Below are positions 8,753 to 17,244 of a DNA stretch of 64,000 bases, piece after piece (position 1 is the first letter of the stretch; the number at the start of each line of letters is the position of its first letter). The translations under genes and the position numbers were made by a program. The notes beneath the pieces are model-generated. The model saw nothing but the letters and a program-made list of their open reading frames with translations, ran no database searches and was not told the origin of the DNA. The DNA lies in contig NZ_CAAKON010000053.1 in assembly GCF_901212655.1 (NCBI RefSeq), positions 1 to 64,000 on the forward strand, read 5' to 3'. This DNA comes from Olsenella uli (GTDB lineage: Bacteria; Actinomycetota; Coriobacteriia; Coriobacteriales; Atopobiaceae).

Positions 8753-9481
8753 CTAAAGATACGCCGCCACGGCAGCGATGACCACGGCCGGCAGCATGTT
8801 CGCCGGCTTGAAGGTGTGCGGCCAGATGAGGTTCACGCCAACGCAGAAAATCAGCACCGAACCTACGAGTGAGAGGTTCGCGAGGGCGGCGTTTGTGATG
8901 ATGGGCTGCAGCAGCGTGGCGAGGGCGGTCATGAGGCCCTGGAAGACGCCCACGGGCAGGGCGGCGAAGACGCATCCCCTGCCCATGCTCGCTGTCATGG
9001 CGCAGACGATGATCGCATCCATCACGCCCTTGAGCGCGAGCATCGACCAATCGCCGGTGAGCCCGTCTTGAATCGAGCCAACGATGGCCATGGCGCCGAT
9101 GCACACGGTGAGCGAGGCCGTGACAAACCCGTCCACAAAGCTGGAGTCGCCTTGGCTACCGGTTCGGTCGCGCAGCCAGGTGCCAAGGCCCTCGAAGCGA
9201 CCATCGATGTCGAGCGCCTCGCCGATGGCCGCGCCCACGGCCATGCTTCCCACGAGCACCATGCTGCCGGTGCTTCCGAGCGTAATGCTGCCGTCTGCCG
9301 TCGCGCTCGCAGTTAGCATCTTCTCGAGCGCTCCGGCCATGCCCACGAACATCACGCAGGCACCGCAGGATTTCATGAGGGCGTCTTGCAGGCGCTTCGT
9401 CACGAAGGAGCTTGCGACGAGGCCCACGAGGCCGCCGCCGATGATGCAGGCTACGTTGATGAGCGTTCCGAGTCCTGGCAT
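8753..9481 (-). CDS. DUF554 family integral membrane protein
   Basis: A 242-residue polytopic membrane protein. The ATG at 9481 is preceded by TTGGAG; an in-frame TTG lies 12 bp upstream. It opens with MPGLGTLINVACIIGGGLVG and has about seven hydrophobic segments rich in Gly/Ala, with the family-typical GSIQDGLTGDWSMLALKGVMDAI region. This matches DUF554 (YdfK/YqgA-type), whose substrate or function is unknown. It is followed 105 bp away by the broken azl genes on the same strand, but there is no evidence of functional linkage. Confidence 0.85.
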   Translation of the reverse strand: MPGLGTLINVACIIGGGLVGLVASSFVTKRLQDALMKSCGACVMFVGMAGALEKMLTASATADGSITLGSTGSMVLVGSMAVGAAIGEALDIDGRFEGLGTWLRDRTGSQGDSSFVDGFVTASLTVCIGAMAIVGSIQDGLTGDWSMLALKGVMDAIIVCAMTASMGRGCVFAALPVGVFQGLMTALATLLQPIITNAALANLSLVGSVLIFCVGVNLIWPHTFKPANMLPAVVIAAVAAYL

Positions 9482-9586
9482 GGAGGGCTCCAAGGTCGGT
9501 TGTGGCCGCCAAGGCGGCTTGAGGCTATTGCGGGGCTGTCCGGCGAGCGTGCCGCGGACAGGGTTGATGGTGTCTGCGAATGTCGC

Positions 9587-10037
9587 CTATACGAGCGCGA
9601 GGTTCACGAGCACCATGTAGAGCGCCGTGCCGGCAAAAATGCTGAGGAGCATGTTGCGGCGCCACAGGTAGGCGGCAACCACCAGCGCGATGCTGATGGC
9701 CTCGGGCGTCTCATGGGTGCCCGCGAGCGGGTTCACATCCTTGAGGCAGTAGACCACGAGCAGTGCAAAGACCGCTCCGGGAAGGGCCTTGCCGAGGTGG
9801 GTGATGTAGGCCGACGTGGGCTTGCCGGGCGGAAAGGCCCAGAACGGCACGAAGCGCGTGAGGAAAATGAGCACGAGGGCCGGCACCGCACGTGGGCGTC
9901 CACCAGGGGAGGCCCATGGAGGTTGCGTAGATGCCGCAGGTGGCTCCCGTGAGCAGGAAGCCCGCAAGGATGGGAACCGTAAGCGGGAAGGCGGCGCGCA
10001 GGGCCGAACCCTGGTGCCCCGCCTGGTGCTGCTCCAC
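9587..10037 (-). pseudogene. azlC/azlD: azlC-azlD remnant fused by internal deletion
   Basis: The GTG at 10037 has an excellent AGGAGG site. It opens about 45 residues typical of an AzlC N-terminus ([19 protein letters not shown] ... [10 protein letters not shown]). Near 9885-9893 the similarity stops. In a different frame the sequence then continues as most of AzlD ([19 protein letters not shown] to VLVNLALV, ending at 9587). A deletion therefore removed most of azlC and the first residues of azlD. An intact pair would be the two-subunit branched-chain amino acid exporter. Neither subunit can be made whole here. Confidence 0.8.
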
Positions 10038-10115
10038 GTTTCCTCCTCTGGTCGCTCGCGACGTGGTCAGAAATCCTATATATCCGCTGGGAAAGAGTCA
10101 AATTAGCGCCCCGCT

Positions 10116-10155
10116 CCCCTTGTCACATTCCCCTCCGCATGATTCGTCACATTTT
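10116..10155 (-). repeat. 40-bp dispersed repeat, copy 1
   Basis: On the minus strand it reads AAAATGTGACGAATCATG, then CGGAGGGGAATGTGACA. It aligns without gaps over 40 columns to copies at 10631, 10690 and 12475. Each copy has two ATGTGAC-like words 24 bp apart flanking a CGGAAGG core. It lies upstream of the zinc-ribbon remnant, opposite in orientation to the other three. Confidence 0.6.
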
Positions 10156-10203
10156 CACGGTGCGGGCACGGTGGGGCCCGCCCGCAGCGGCGGGGAGGCC
10201 GTG

Positions 10204-10221
10204 ATTTGTTGTGCAACAAAT
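10204..10221. promoter_or_regulatory. Perfect palindrome, possible operator
   Basis: ATTTGTTG-TG-CAACAAAT is a perfect 8-bp inverted repeat around 2 bp. It lies about 70 bp upstream of the zinc-ribbon start and in an AT-rich island within GC-rich DNA. The spacing suits a dimeric repressor site, but the cognate regulator is unknown. Confidence 0.4.
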
Positions 10222-10292
10222 TGTCCGGCCGTGAGGTTGCGCTTGGCAGGACGACACGCGAATCGTGACATGCCTCGGAAGGGGAGGTCTCC

Positions 10293-10617
10293 ATGTGCTG
10301 CGCGCGATGCGGCGCGCAGCTCGAGGATGGCGTCAAGTTCTGCACCCACTGCGGCGCCAGGGTCAAGCCGCTCGCGGCGATGGCCCCCGCATCCGGCGAC
10401 GGCACCACGATGGGCGCCGAGCTTGGCAGCCTGCGCATCTCGGGCAGCTACGACCCCTTAGGCGAGGCGGGCAAGGCGGCCGTCGCGGCCAAGAGGGGCG
10501 AGGCGTCCGGCGGAGACTTCACGCGGAGCATACCGACCAGGGCTGCAAGGTGACCTGGCCACCAAGAACGCCTGGCTCGGCTACGCGAACGCCTACCTGC
10601 GCGCGGTGGGCAGGTAG
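10293..10617 (+). pseudogene. Zinc-ribbon protein, probably frameshifted
   Basis: The ATG follows GGGGAGG. The N-terminus is a double-CxxC zinc ribbon (MCCARCGAQLEDGVKFCTHC). The starting frame stops at 10553 after 86 residues. A plausible continuation in the +1 frame runs across it (GDLATKNAWLGYANAYLRAV) and ends TAG at 10615-10617, so a single-base indel shortly before 10551 probably split the gene. Related zinc-ribbon proteins often go on to membrane spans, which are absent here. The product could also be a genuine short protein. Confidence 0.5.
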
Positions 10618-10630
10618 GCGTCCTGGTTCG

Positions 10631-10670
10631 TGATATGACGAATCATACGGATGAAAGCGCGACAGGATGG
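10631..10670 (+). repeat. 40-bp dispersed repeat, copy 2
   Basis: Begins TGATATGACGAATCATACGG and ends GCGCGACAGGATGG. It is the most divergent copy and starts 13 bp after the zinc-ribbon remnant. With copy 1 it brackets that remnant in inverted orientation. Confidence 0.55.
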
Positions 10671-10689
10671 GCGAGTGGCCGGCGAGCCC

Positions 10690-10729
10690 AAAATGCGACA
10701 TATCATCCGGAAGGAAATGTGACAGCGGG
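10690..10729 (+). repeat. 40-bp dispersed repeat, copy 3
   Basis: Begins AAAATGCGACATATCATC, continues CGGAAGGAAATGTGACAG and runs into a G8 tract ending at the stop of the anti-sigma gene. It has the same orientation as copies 2 and 4. Confidence 0.6.
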
Positions 10730-10734
10730 GGGGG

Positions 10735-11838
10735 TTAGGACGTGGGCGTGAGGGCGCAGGAGGCGTCCTTCCTCCCGTCGTTGGCGTACCGGTGCACGCC
10801 CATCAAGACGCTGTCAACGGTGGCGGGGTCGGTGATCTGCGAGAGCGAGAGGATTATGCACTCGTCGTCACCCTCGTCCCATCTGTAGGAGGTGTAGTAG
10901 TTGGTCTCGCTCGTTGCTCCGGAGTCGTAGTCGTGGTCGAGGACTGTCTGGGTCGTGCCGTCGGCATGGCTGAGCTGGAGCAGGTCCATGCTGTGCTCAC
11001 CCTGCGCATTGGAAAAACTGGCCTTGAGGCTGAGCGGGGAGAGGCTGACGACGGTCCCCGATTCGTCGGAGAACTCCCGCGTGCCCACGACCCTGCTGGG
11101 CGTGAAAGTGCCGGTGACGGCATCTCCACCTGGCGTGCCGCCAAGGACCCAGGCAACCCCGCTCGCAAAGGCGTCCGTCCCCTTCGAGGTGAAGTACATG
11201 GTGCCGTGGAGCTCGGTGTCGGTCGAGGCCGAGGCGTCGTAGTAGCAGCGGGTATCCGGGAAGTCCCCGCCGGGGAACTCCATAGAGACGAGCCCCAGGT
11301 CAGAATCGCCGTCAAACACCAGCTCGCCGGGCACGGCGTCGGGAAGCAGCCTGAAGCCGTGGTCGCTCGCGAGCGTGAACGTGGCGACGCCCGCGCCGTT
11401 GGCGTCGAGGACCATCGACTCGACCGTGAGCGTGTAGCCGTTCGCGGTCGTCGTGAGGTTGACCGGCTCGGTGGCGTCCGCGATGGTCTGGGCCACGTCC
11501 TCGCCGGCGGCGGGGGTGAGGCTCTGGGAGAAGTTGTAGACGCTCTTCCCGTCGTCTCCCCTGATGCTCCAGGCTGCGGTGTCGCCGAGCCCGTGTCCGC
11601 TATAGGCGCGGGCAAGAAGGTCGCTGTTCACGATGGCGTAGGCGGTGCCGCCCAGGGTCAGGGTCAGGGCGATTGCGAGGGCAAGGACGGTGGCGACCCG
11701 TGGTGCATGGCCGCGGCGCCTCGCGGAGCCGCGGGCCGCCGCGAGGGCGCGGTCGGCCAGGTCGTCTGCGGCATGCAGGCTGTCGAGGGCCTCGCCCATC
11801 AGTGATTCGGGCGTGTTGCCATGGAGTGGGGCTCCCAT
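10735..11838 (-). CDS. Putative membrane anti-sigma factor (DUF4179-like)
   Basis: A 367-residue protein whose ATG is preceded by AGGAGG. A cytoplasmic N-terminal portion of about 60 residues precedes one membrane span (VATVLALAIALTLTLGG, about residues 48-65). The remaining 300 residues lie outside and contain beta-rich segments of the kind seen in DUF4179 proteins. Its start lies 40 bp inside the ECF sigma gene, implying translational coupling, as is usual for sigma/anti-sigma pairs. Sequestration of the sigma factor by the N-terminal segment is inferred from context; no ZAS zinc motif is visible. Confidence 0.7.
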   Translation of the reverse strand: MGAPLHGNTPESLMGEALDSLHAADDLADRALAAARGSARRRGHAPRVATVLALAIALTLTLGGTAYAIVNSDLLARAYSGHGLGDTAAWSIRGDDGKSVYNFSQSLTPAAGEDVAQTIADATEPVNLTTTANGYTLTVESMVLDANGAGVATFTLASDHGFRLLPDAVPGELVFDGDSDLGLVSMEFPGGDFPDTRCYYDASASTDTELHGTMYFTSKGTDAFASGVAWVLGGTPGGDAVTGTFTPSRVVGTREFSDESGTVVSLSPLSLKASFSNAQGEHSMDLLQLSHADGTTQTVLDHDYDSGATSETNYYTSYRWDEGDDECIILSLSQITDPATVDSVLMGVHRYANDGRKDASCALTPTS

Positions 11839-12308
11839 GATTCCTCCTCGTTCAGATAGGTGCGAAGCTGGGTGCGGGCACGTGTCAGGCGGGTTCGTAC
11901 GGTCGCGGGCGGCACGCGTAGCAGCCGGGCGATCTCGTCTGTGGGGTAGTTGCCCCAGTAGTAGAGCACGAGCGGCACGCGGTACTTCTCGGAAAGCCTC
12001 ATGACCTGCGTGAACAGGTCCACGTGCTCCTCGCTGGGCATTGCGAGCGTCTCGGCGTAGGACTCGATGGACTCGATGCGGCGCCAGGGCCGTCGAAACA
12101 GGGACTTGCACGTGTTGATGGTGACGCGCACGAGCCAGTTCCTGAGATGCCCGTCGGACATGAATGCGTCATCGTGGCGAAGCAGCTTCACGAACACGTC
12201 CTGCGCCACGTCGTCGGCGTCAGCCGCGTCGCGCATGTAGGTGTAGGCGAGGCGGAACACCATGTCGCGATGGCGCTCGACCGCCTGTCTGAACTCGTCG
12301 TTCTGCAC
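11799..12308 (-). CDS. ECF-type RNA polymerase sigma factor
   Basis: A 169-residue sigma-70 family protein from GTG, chosen because AGGAGGT lies 7 nt upstream. Region 2 is clear (MVFRLAYTYMRDAADADDVA ... LRNWLVRVTINTCKSLFRR). Region 4 has its helix-turn-helix near the C-terminus (YPTDEIARLLRVPPATVRTR). The length is standard for ECF sigma factors. It overlaps the downstream anti-sigma candidate by 40 bp. The signal is unknown; an extracytoplasmic stress role is the usual inference. Confidence 0.92.
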   Translation of the reverse strand: MQNDEFRQAVERHRDMVFRLAYTYMRDAADADDVAQDVFVKLLRHDDAFMSDGHLRNWLVRVTINTCKSLFRRPWRRIESIESYAETLAMPSEEHVDLFTQVMRLSEKYRVPLVLYYWGNYPTDEIARLLRVPPATVRTRLTRARTQLRTYLNEEESWEPHSMATRPNH

Positions 12309-12448
12309 GTACCCACCTCCTACTCCTCTGGTTGCGCACGCGGGGGTGCTCCGCCGCGTGTGGTGGCTTGTGGGTCTGAAGGCCTTCACGAGAAGTACGC
12401 GGGAGGGGAGGGATTTGTTTCAAGGGGAATGGCGATGCGTGGAAAAAC

Positions 12449-12474
12449 GGGACCCAGGCGTGCGCCTGGGTCCC
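12449..12474 (-). terminator. Perfect hairpin after purL
   Basis: GGGACCCAGGCG / CGCCTGGGTCCC form a 12-bp inverted repeat (effective stem 10-11 bp) 40 bp past the purL stop. On the minus strand it is followed by CGTTTTTCC, a short T-tract consistent with intrinsic termination of purL. Confidence 0.7.
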
Positions 12475-12514
12475 GAAATGTGTCAGATCGAACGGAAGGA
12501 AATATGACAGGGTG
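12475..12514 (+). repeat. 40-bp dispersed repeat, copy 4
   Basis: Begins GAAATGTGTCAGATCGAA and continues CGGAAGGAAATATGACAG. It is wedged exactly between the purL terminator hairpin and the purL stop codon (TAG at 12516 on the minus strand). Confidence 0.6.
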
Positions 12515-12515
12515 G

Positions 12516-15500
12516 TTAGGCGAAGTAGGCCACGCCACTCTCAAAGATTGGCATGAACTTCTCGCCCGGTACGTTGGCGTAGAGGCCCTCGCCGCGACGC
12601 TCCACGTGACCCATCTTGCCAAACACGCGGCCGTCGGGGCTCGTGATGCCCTCGATGCAGCCGAGCGAGCCGTTGGGGTTCACGGCAAGGTCCATGCTCG
12701 GCTTGCCGTCCTCGCCCACGTACTGCGTGGCGATCTGCCCGCCGGCGCGCAGCTGGTCGAGCACGGCGTCGCTCGCCACGAAGCGACCCTCGCCGTGGCT
12801 GATGGCCACGGTGTAGACGTCGCCCGGCTTGCAGGCACTCATCCACGGGGAGAGGTCGCTGGCCACGCGCGTGCGCACCAGGCGGCTCTGGTGGCGGCCG
12901 ATGGTGTTGAACGTGAGCGTGGGTGCGACGGCCGTGGCGTCGACGATGTCGCCGTAGGGCACGAGGCCGAGCTTGATGAGGGCCTGGAAGCCGTTGCAGA
13001 TGCCCAGCATGAGGCCGTCTCGGGCCTTGAGCAGGTCACGCACTGCCTCGGTGACCTCGGGCGCGCGGAAGAAGGCCGTGATGAACTTCGCGGAGCCGTC
13101 GGGCTCGTCGCCGCCGGAGAAGCCACCCGGAATCATCACGATCTGGCTCTCGCGGATGCGGCGCGCAAGCTCGGCCGTGCTCCCGGCAACGGCCTCGGGC
13201 GTGAGGTTGTTGATGACGAAGACGTCGGCCTCGGCGCCGGCGGCCTCGAAGGCGCGCGCGGAGTCGTACTCGCAGTTGTTGCCTGGGAACACGGGGATGA
13301 TGACGCGCGGGCGCGCGATCTTGACGCCGGTGAAGACGGCGGGCGCGGTGCCATGGTCGGCCGCGAGCCAGGTCTCGGCGGGCACCTCGGGCAGCTTGGC
13401 GCCGGCGGCGGTACGGTAGGGGAAGACGCCCTCGATGCTGTGCTCCCAGGCCTCCTGCAGGCTGGCGAGATCAACATGCTCGCCCTCGGCCACGAGCTCG
13501 TAGGACTCGGTGGTCTCGCCGATGACGGAGATTGCCACCGCGTCCGTGTGCTCGGGAAGCTTGGCGCCGTCGGCCAGCTCAACGATGAAGCTGCCGTAGG
13601 CGGGGGCAAAGAGGCTGTCTGCCGGGACGTTCGGGTCCAGCGTCACGCCAATGCCGTTGCCCACGCACATCTTGAAGAGGGCCTCGGCGTCTCCGCCGTA
13701 GCCCGGGGTGGAGATGGCCAGGGCCTCGCCGCGCTCCACGAGCCCCTCCACCAGCTCGAAGGCCTCGAGCAGGCCCGTGACCTCCGGGCGCCAGTCGTCG
13801 CCGTACTCGGCCGGGTCGATGCAGATGACGCGGTGGCCGGCTCCCTTGAACTCGGGGGAGGTGACGCGGGCGGCCTTGCCCACGGCCACGGCGAAGCTGA
13901 TGAGGGTGGGCGGCACGTTGAGCTCGGCCCCCTGCTCCTCAAAGCTGCCGCTCATGGAGTCCTTGCCACCGATGGCGCCGGCGCCCAGGTCAATCTGCGC
14001 CATGAGGGCGCCCAGCACGGCCGCGGCCGGCTTGCCCCAGCGCTCGGGCACGTCACGCAGGCGCTCGAAGTACTCCTGGAAGGAGAGGTAGGCGTCCTCG
14101 TGGCGGAATCCGGCAGCCACCAGGCGCGCGATGCTCTCGACTACGGAGAGGTAGGCGCCGGCGAACTGGTTCTGCTCCATGAGGTAGGGGTTGAAGCCCC
14201 AGGCCATGGCGGAGGCCGTGGTGGTCTCGCCCGTCACCGGGAACTTGGCGACCATGGCCATGCTCGGCGTGAGCTGGTGCTTGCCGCCAAACGGCATGAG
14301 CACGGTGGCTGCGCCGATGGTGGAGTCGAAGCGCTCGGAGAGGCCCTTGTTGGAGGCAACGTTGAGGTCGGTGACCAGCGAGTTCATGCGCTCGCCAAAG
14401 CTTGCGCCCTCCCAGCTGGGCTCCCACTTGCCCTGCTCCTCCACGTGCACGTCCATGTGCTTGGGGGCGCCGTTGCTGGCAAGGAACTCGCGAGAGAGGT
14501 CGACGATCGTGTCGCCGTTCCACTCGATGCGGACGCGCGGCTCCTCGGTGACGGTGGCGATGACCGTGGCCTCGAGGTTCTCCTCGCGGGCGTAGCCGAG
14601 GAACTCGTCAACGTCGCTGGCTGCCAGGGCCACGGCCATGCGCTCCTGACTCTCGGAGATGGCGAGCTCGGTGCCATCGAGGCCCTCGTACTTCTTGGTG
14701 ACCTTGTTGAGGTCGATGTGCAGTCCGTCGGCCAGCTCGCCCACGGCCACGCTCACGCCGCCGGCGCCAAAGTCGTTGCAGCGCTTGATGAGACGGCAGG
14801 CGTCGCCGCGGCGGAAGAGGCGCTGGAGCTTGCGCTCGATGGGGGCATTGCCCTTCTGCACCTCGGCGCCGCACTCCTCGAGGCTCTCGACGTTCTGCGT
14901 CTTGGACGAGCCGGTGGCGCCGCCGATGCCGTCGCGGCCGGTGCGGCCGCCCAACAGCACGATCTTGTCGCCGGGGGCGGGGCACTCGCGGCGCACGTGG
15001 TTGGCCGGCGTGGCTCCCACGACGGCGCCCACCTCCATGCGCTTGGCCATGTAGCCGGGGTGGTAGAGCTCGGAAACCTGGCCGGTGGCGAGGCCAATCT
15101 GGTTGCCGTAGCTGGAGTAGCCGGCAGCAGCGGTGGTCACGAGCTTGCGCTGCGGGAGCTTGCCGGGAAGCGTCTCGGAGACGGGGCGCGTGGGGTCGGC
15201 CGCGCCGGTGACGCGCATGGCCTGGTAGACGTAACTGCGGCCGGAGAGCGGGTCGCGGATGGCGCCGCCGATGCAGGTGGCCGCGCCGCCGAACGGCTCA
15301 ATCTCGGTGGGGTGGTTGTGCGTTTCGTTCTTGAAGAGGAAGAGCCAGTCCTGGTCCTCGCCGTCAACGTCCACGGTGACCTTCACGGTGCAGGCGTTGA
15401 TCTCCTCGGACTCGTCCAGGTTCTTGAGCTGGCCGGTGTGCTTGAGCCACTTGGCGCCGATGGTGCCCATGTCCATGAGGCAGACCGGCTTAGCGTCGCG

Positions 15501-16313
15501 GCCAAGCTCGTGACGCACCTCGAGGTACTTCTCGAAGGCGGCCTTCACCGCGGCGTCATCGATTTGGACGTTCTCGAGCTGCGTGCCAAAGGTGGTGTGG
15601 CGGCAGTGGTCAGACCAGTAGGTGTCGATGACGCGAATCTCGGTGATGGAGGGGTCGCGTTGCTCGGCCGCGAAGTACTCCTGGCAGAACTTGGTGTCCG
15701 CGAGGTCCATGGCCAGGCCGCGGTTGGCGATGAGCTGCTTGAGGCCGGCCTCGTCCAGCTTACGGAAGCCGTCGAGCACCTCGACCTTCTCGGGAACGGT
15801 AACGTCCATCTTGAGCGTGGCCTTGGGGGCAAGCGATGCCTCGCGGGCCTCGACCGGGTTGATGACGTAGTGCTTGATGGCGGCGACGTCCTCGTCGGAG
15901 AGGTCACCGGTGAGCACGTAGACCTTGGCGGAGCGAACATCCGGGCGCTCGCCGGCGCTGATGAGCTGCACGCACTCGCTGGCGGAGTCTGCGCGCTGGT
16001 CGAACTGGCCGGGCAGGTACTCCACGGCGAAGACGGCCGTGCCCTCTGGCGCCTCGGTGACGAAGCCGTCCTCGCCGAGCTTGAGGGAGGGGACGGGGAG
16101 CTCTGCGGTGGCCGTGTCTACCTGCGGCTCGCTGAACACGACGGGGATGAAGCGCTGGAACAGCTCCTCATCGATGCCCTCGACGTCGTAGCGGTTGACG
16201 AGGCGTAGGCCCTCGAGGCCCTTGACGCCCAGGATGGTGCGCAGCTCGGAGCGGAGCTGCTGCGCCTCCACGTCGAAGCCCGGCTTCTTCTCTACGTAGA
16301 TGCGTGAGACCAT
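12516..16313 (-). CDS. purL: Phosphoribosylformylglycinamidine synthase, long single-chain form
   Basis: A 1265-residue enzyme converting FGAR to FGAM with glutamine and ATP in purine synthesis. The start (MVSRIYVEKKPGFD) follows AGGA. It contains the two AIRS-like halves, for example DTYWSDHCRHTTF and the FKNETHNHPTEIEPFGGAA signature. It also carries a C-terminal class-I glutamine amidotransferase from about residue 1000 (PVFPGNNCEYD) with the nucleophile C1106 in LGICNGFQ. Length and sequence match the clade-II PurL of Clostridia and Coriobacteriia, where the glutaminase is fused instead of being a separate PurQ. It appears to be monocistronic. Confidence 0.96.
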   Translation of the reverse strand: MVSRIYVEKKPGFDVEAQQLRSELRTILGVKGLEGLRLVNRYDVEGIDEELFQRFIPVVFSEPQVDTATAELPVPSLKLGEDGFVTEAPEGTAVFAVEYLPGQFDQRADSASECVQLISAGERPDVRSAKVYVLTGDLSDEDVAAIKHYVINPVEAREASLAPKATLKMDVTVPEKVEVLDGFRKLDEAGLKQLIANRGLAMDLADTKFCQEYFAAEQRDPSITEIRVIDTYWSDHCRHTTFGTQLENVQIDDAAVKAAFEKYLEVRHELGRDAKPVCLMDMGTIGAKWLKHTGQLKNLDESEEINACTVKVTVDVDGEDQDWLFLFKNETHNHPTEIEPFGGAATCIGGAIRDPLSGRSYVYQAMRVTGAADPTRPVSETLPGKLPQRKLVTTAAAGYSSYGNQIGLATGQVSELYHPGYMAKRMEVGAVVGATPANHVRRECPAPGDKIVLLGGRTGRDGIGGATGSSKTQNVESLEECGAEVQKGNAPIERKLQRLFRRGDACRLIKRCNDFGAGGVSVAVGELADGLHIDLNKVTKKYEGLDGTELAISESQERMAVALAASDVDEFLGYAREENLEATVIATVTEEPRVRIEWNGDTIVDLSREFLASNGAPKHMDVHVEEQGKWEPSWEGASFGERMNSLVTDLNVASNKGLSERFDSTIGAATVLMPFGGKHQLTPSMAMVAKFPVTGETTTASAMAWGFNPYLMEQNQFAGAYLSVVESIARLVAAGFRHEDAYLSFQEYFERLRDVPERWGKPAAAVLGALMAQIDLGAGAIGGKDSMSGSFEEQGAELNVPPTLISFAVAVGKAARVTSPEFKGAGHRVICIDPAEYGDDWRPEVTGLLEAFELVEGLVERGEALAISTPGYGGDAEALFKMCVGNGIGVTLDPNVPADSLFAPAYGSFIVELADGAKLPEHTDAVAISVIGETTESYELVAEGEHVDLASLQEAWEHSIEGVFPYRTAAGAKLPEVPAETWLAADHGTAPAVFTGVKIARPRVIIPVFPGNNCEYDSARAFEAAGAEADVFVINNLTPEAVAGSTAELARRIRESQIVMIPGGFSGGDEPDGSAKFITAFFRAPEVTEAVRDLLKARDGLMLGICNGFQALIKLGLVPYGDIVDATAVAPTLTFNTIGRHQSRLVRTRVASDLSPWMSACKPGDVYTVAISHGEGRFVASDAVLDQLRAGGQIATQYVGEDGKPSMDLAVNPNGSLGCIEGITSPDGRVFGKMGHVERRGEGLYANVPGEKFMPIFESGVAYFA

Positions 16314-17053
16314 TGGTCCTGCCCTTCTTGGGTTGTCCGCGTGTGTTGTGCAGCTGCCAGCCAAGGCACAGCTGGGCGGCCTGGCTTGCAACGTTCCATT
16401 ATGAGCGATGTGGGGGTTGCTGGTCGATGCGGAGAAGGGGATTCCGCCGCGCGAATCCGATGCCGGGTGGCCTGCCTGCAATCCGCATGCTGTGGACGGA
16501 ATCCACAGGTTAGTGTTTGGTGACCCAGCAGGCAGCCCGCACATCGCGAACGATGCCTCGAAGCAAGAACCTGGAGCCGGGCACCTCCGTAGATGGTCTG
16601 AATGCTGCGAGTGGAATCTCGACATCCGAATTCGCCGCGAGACGTCTCGCCTGCGATTTGCGTGCCGCGGAGGAATACTGAAGCCCGACTCTGGCACCAG
16701 GCGACTTGGCAATAAGCTGCACATTGAGGTGGAGTTTCGGCGTGCGGGCTCGACTGGATGTGGGTCTCTTGTTTAATTTTTTCGAGTGTGAAGTGGTTTT
16801 TTGCGGTGCTCTGAGTAGCGCCTCCTTTTACTCCGCGAAAAGATGCAGGTCAATGGCTTGCCGCATGGAGCCGATACTCCAGGGGTCGGGAATAGTAGCT
16901 TCACAAACGAAAAAAATAAACACGGGACAGTCGCGCGAGGCTATGAAGTCCCGGAAGAGGGATGGGCCACGGGGCGAAGGGGCAGAGGCGCCGGCCGCCA
17001 ATGCGGTCCGGCACCTCTTTGTCTGGCTGCCTCGCGAGGCGGCTTATCTTTCG
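16314..17053. other. Long purL upstream region, no supported gene
   Basis: About 740 bp with no convincing coding frame: the open frames lack Shine-Dalgarno sites, domain signal and consistent codon bias. A CATAAT hexamer on the minus strand near 16400 could be a -10 for purL, though its -35 is weak. The part 16775-16930 is AT-rich. No purine riboswitch core was recognised by eye. Confidence 0.4.
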
Positions 17054-17202
17054 TCTGGCCTTGCCCGTGTGGGGCGAACCGAATGGGCGGCCCGCCTTTC
17101 TCGCTTCTACAGGCTGGTCTTTGCCCACGTGGGGCGAACTCGCCGTTGGCGAGCAGCAGCACGTCAGAATGGGGCTGGTCCTTGCCCGCGTGGGGCGAAT
17201 GC
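17054..17202. CRISPR. Degenerate three-repeat CRISPR-like array, type I-E-like
   Basis: Three 28-bp units start at 17054, 17114 and 17175. They share the core TTGCCC-N2-GTGGGGCGAA (R2 and R3 agree at 24 of 28 positions; R1 is more diverged). Spacing is 60 and 61 bp, leaving unrelated 32- and 33-bp spacers. That period and the central inverted repeat (GCCCACGTGGGC in R2) fit type I-E arrays. On the minus strand R2 begins GAGTTCGCCCC, as many I-E repeats do. No cas genes are in the window and the repeats have decayed, so this is probably a relic or orphan array. Confidence 0.45.
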
Positions 17203-17244
17203 TAAATGCGCGCAATGCGCGCCATCTTCGCTCCCGTCAAGCGG

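Noticed and set aside
12024..16208. A 1394-codon open frame on the plus strand over purL
   Set aside because: It is the mirror of the purL codon bias, with no domain similarity and a His/Gly/Ala/Val-rich shadow composition.
17020..17046. A possible upstream CRISPR repeat (GTCTGGCTGCCTCGCGAGG)
   Set aside because: Out of register with the 60-61 bp period and lacking the GTGGGGCGAA half.
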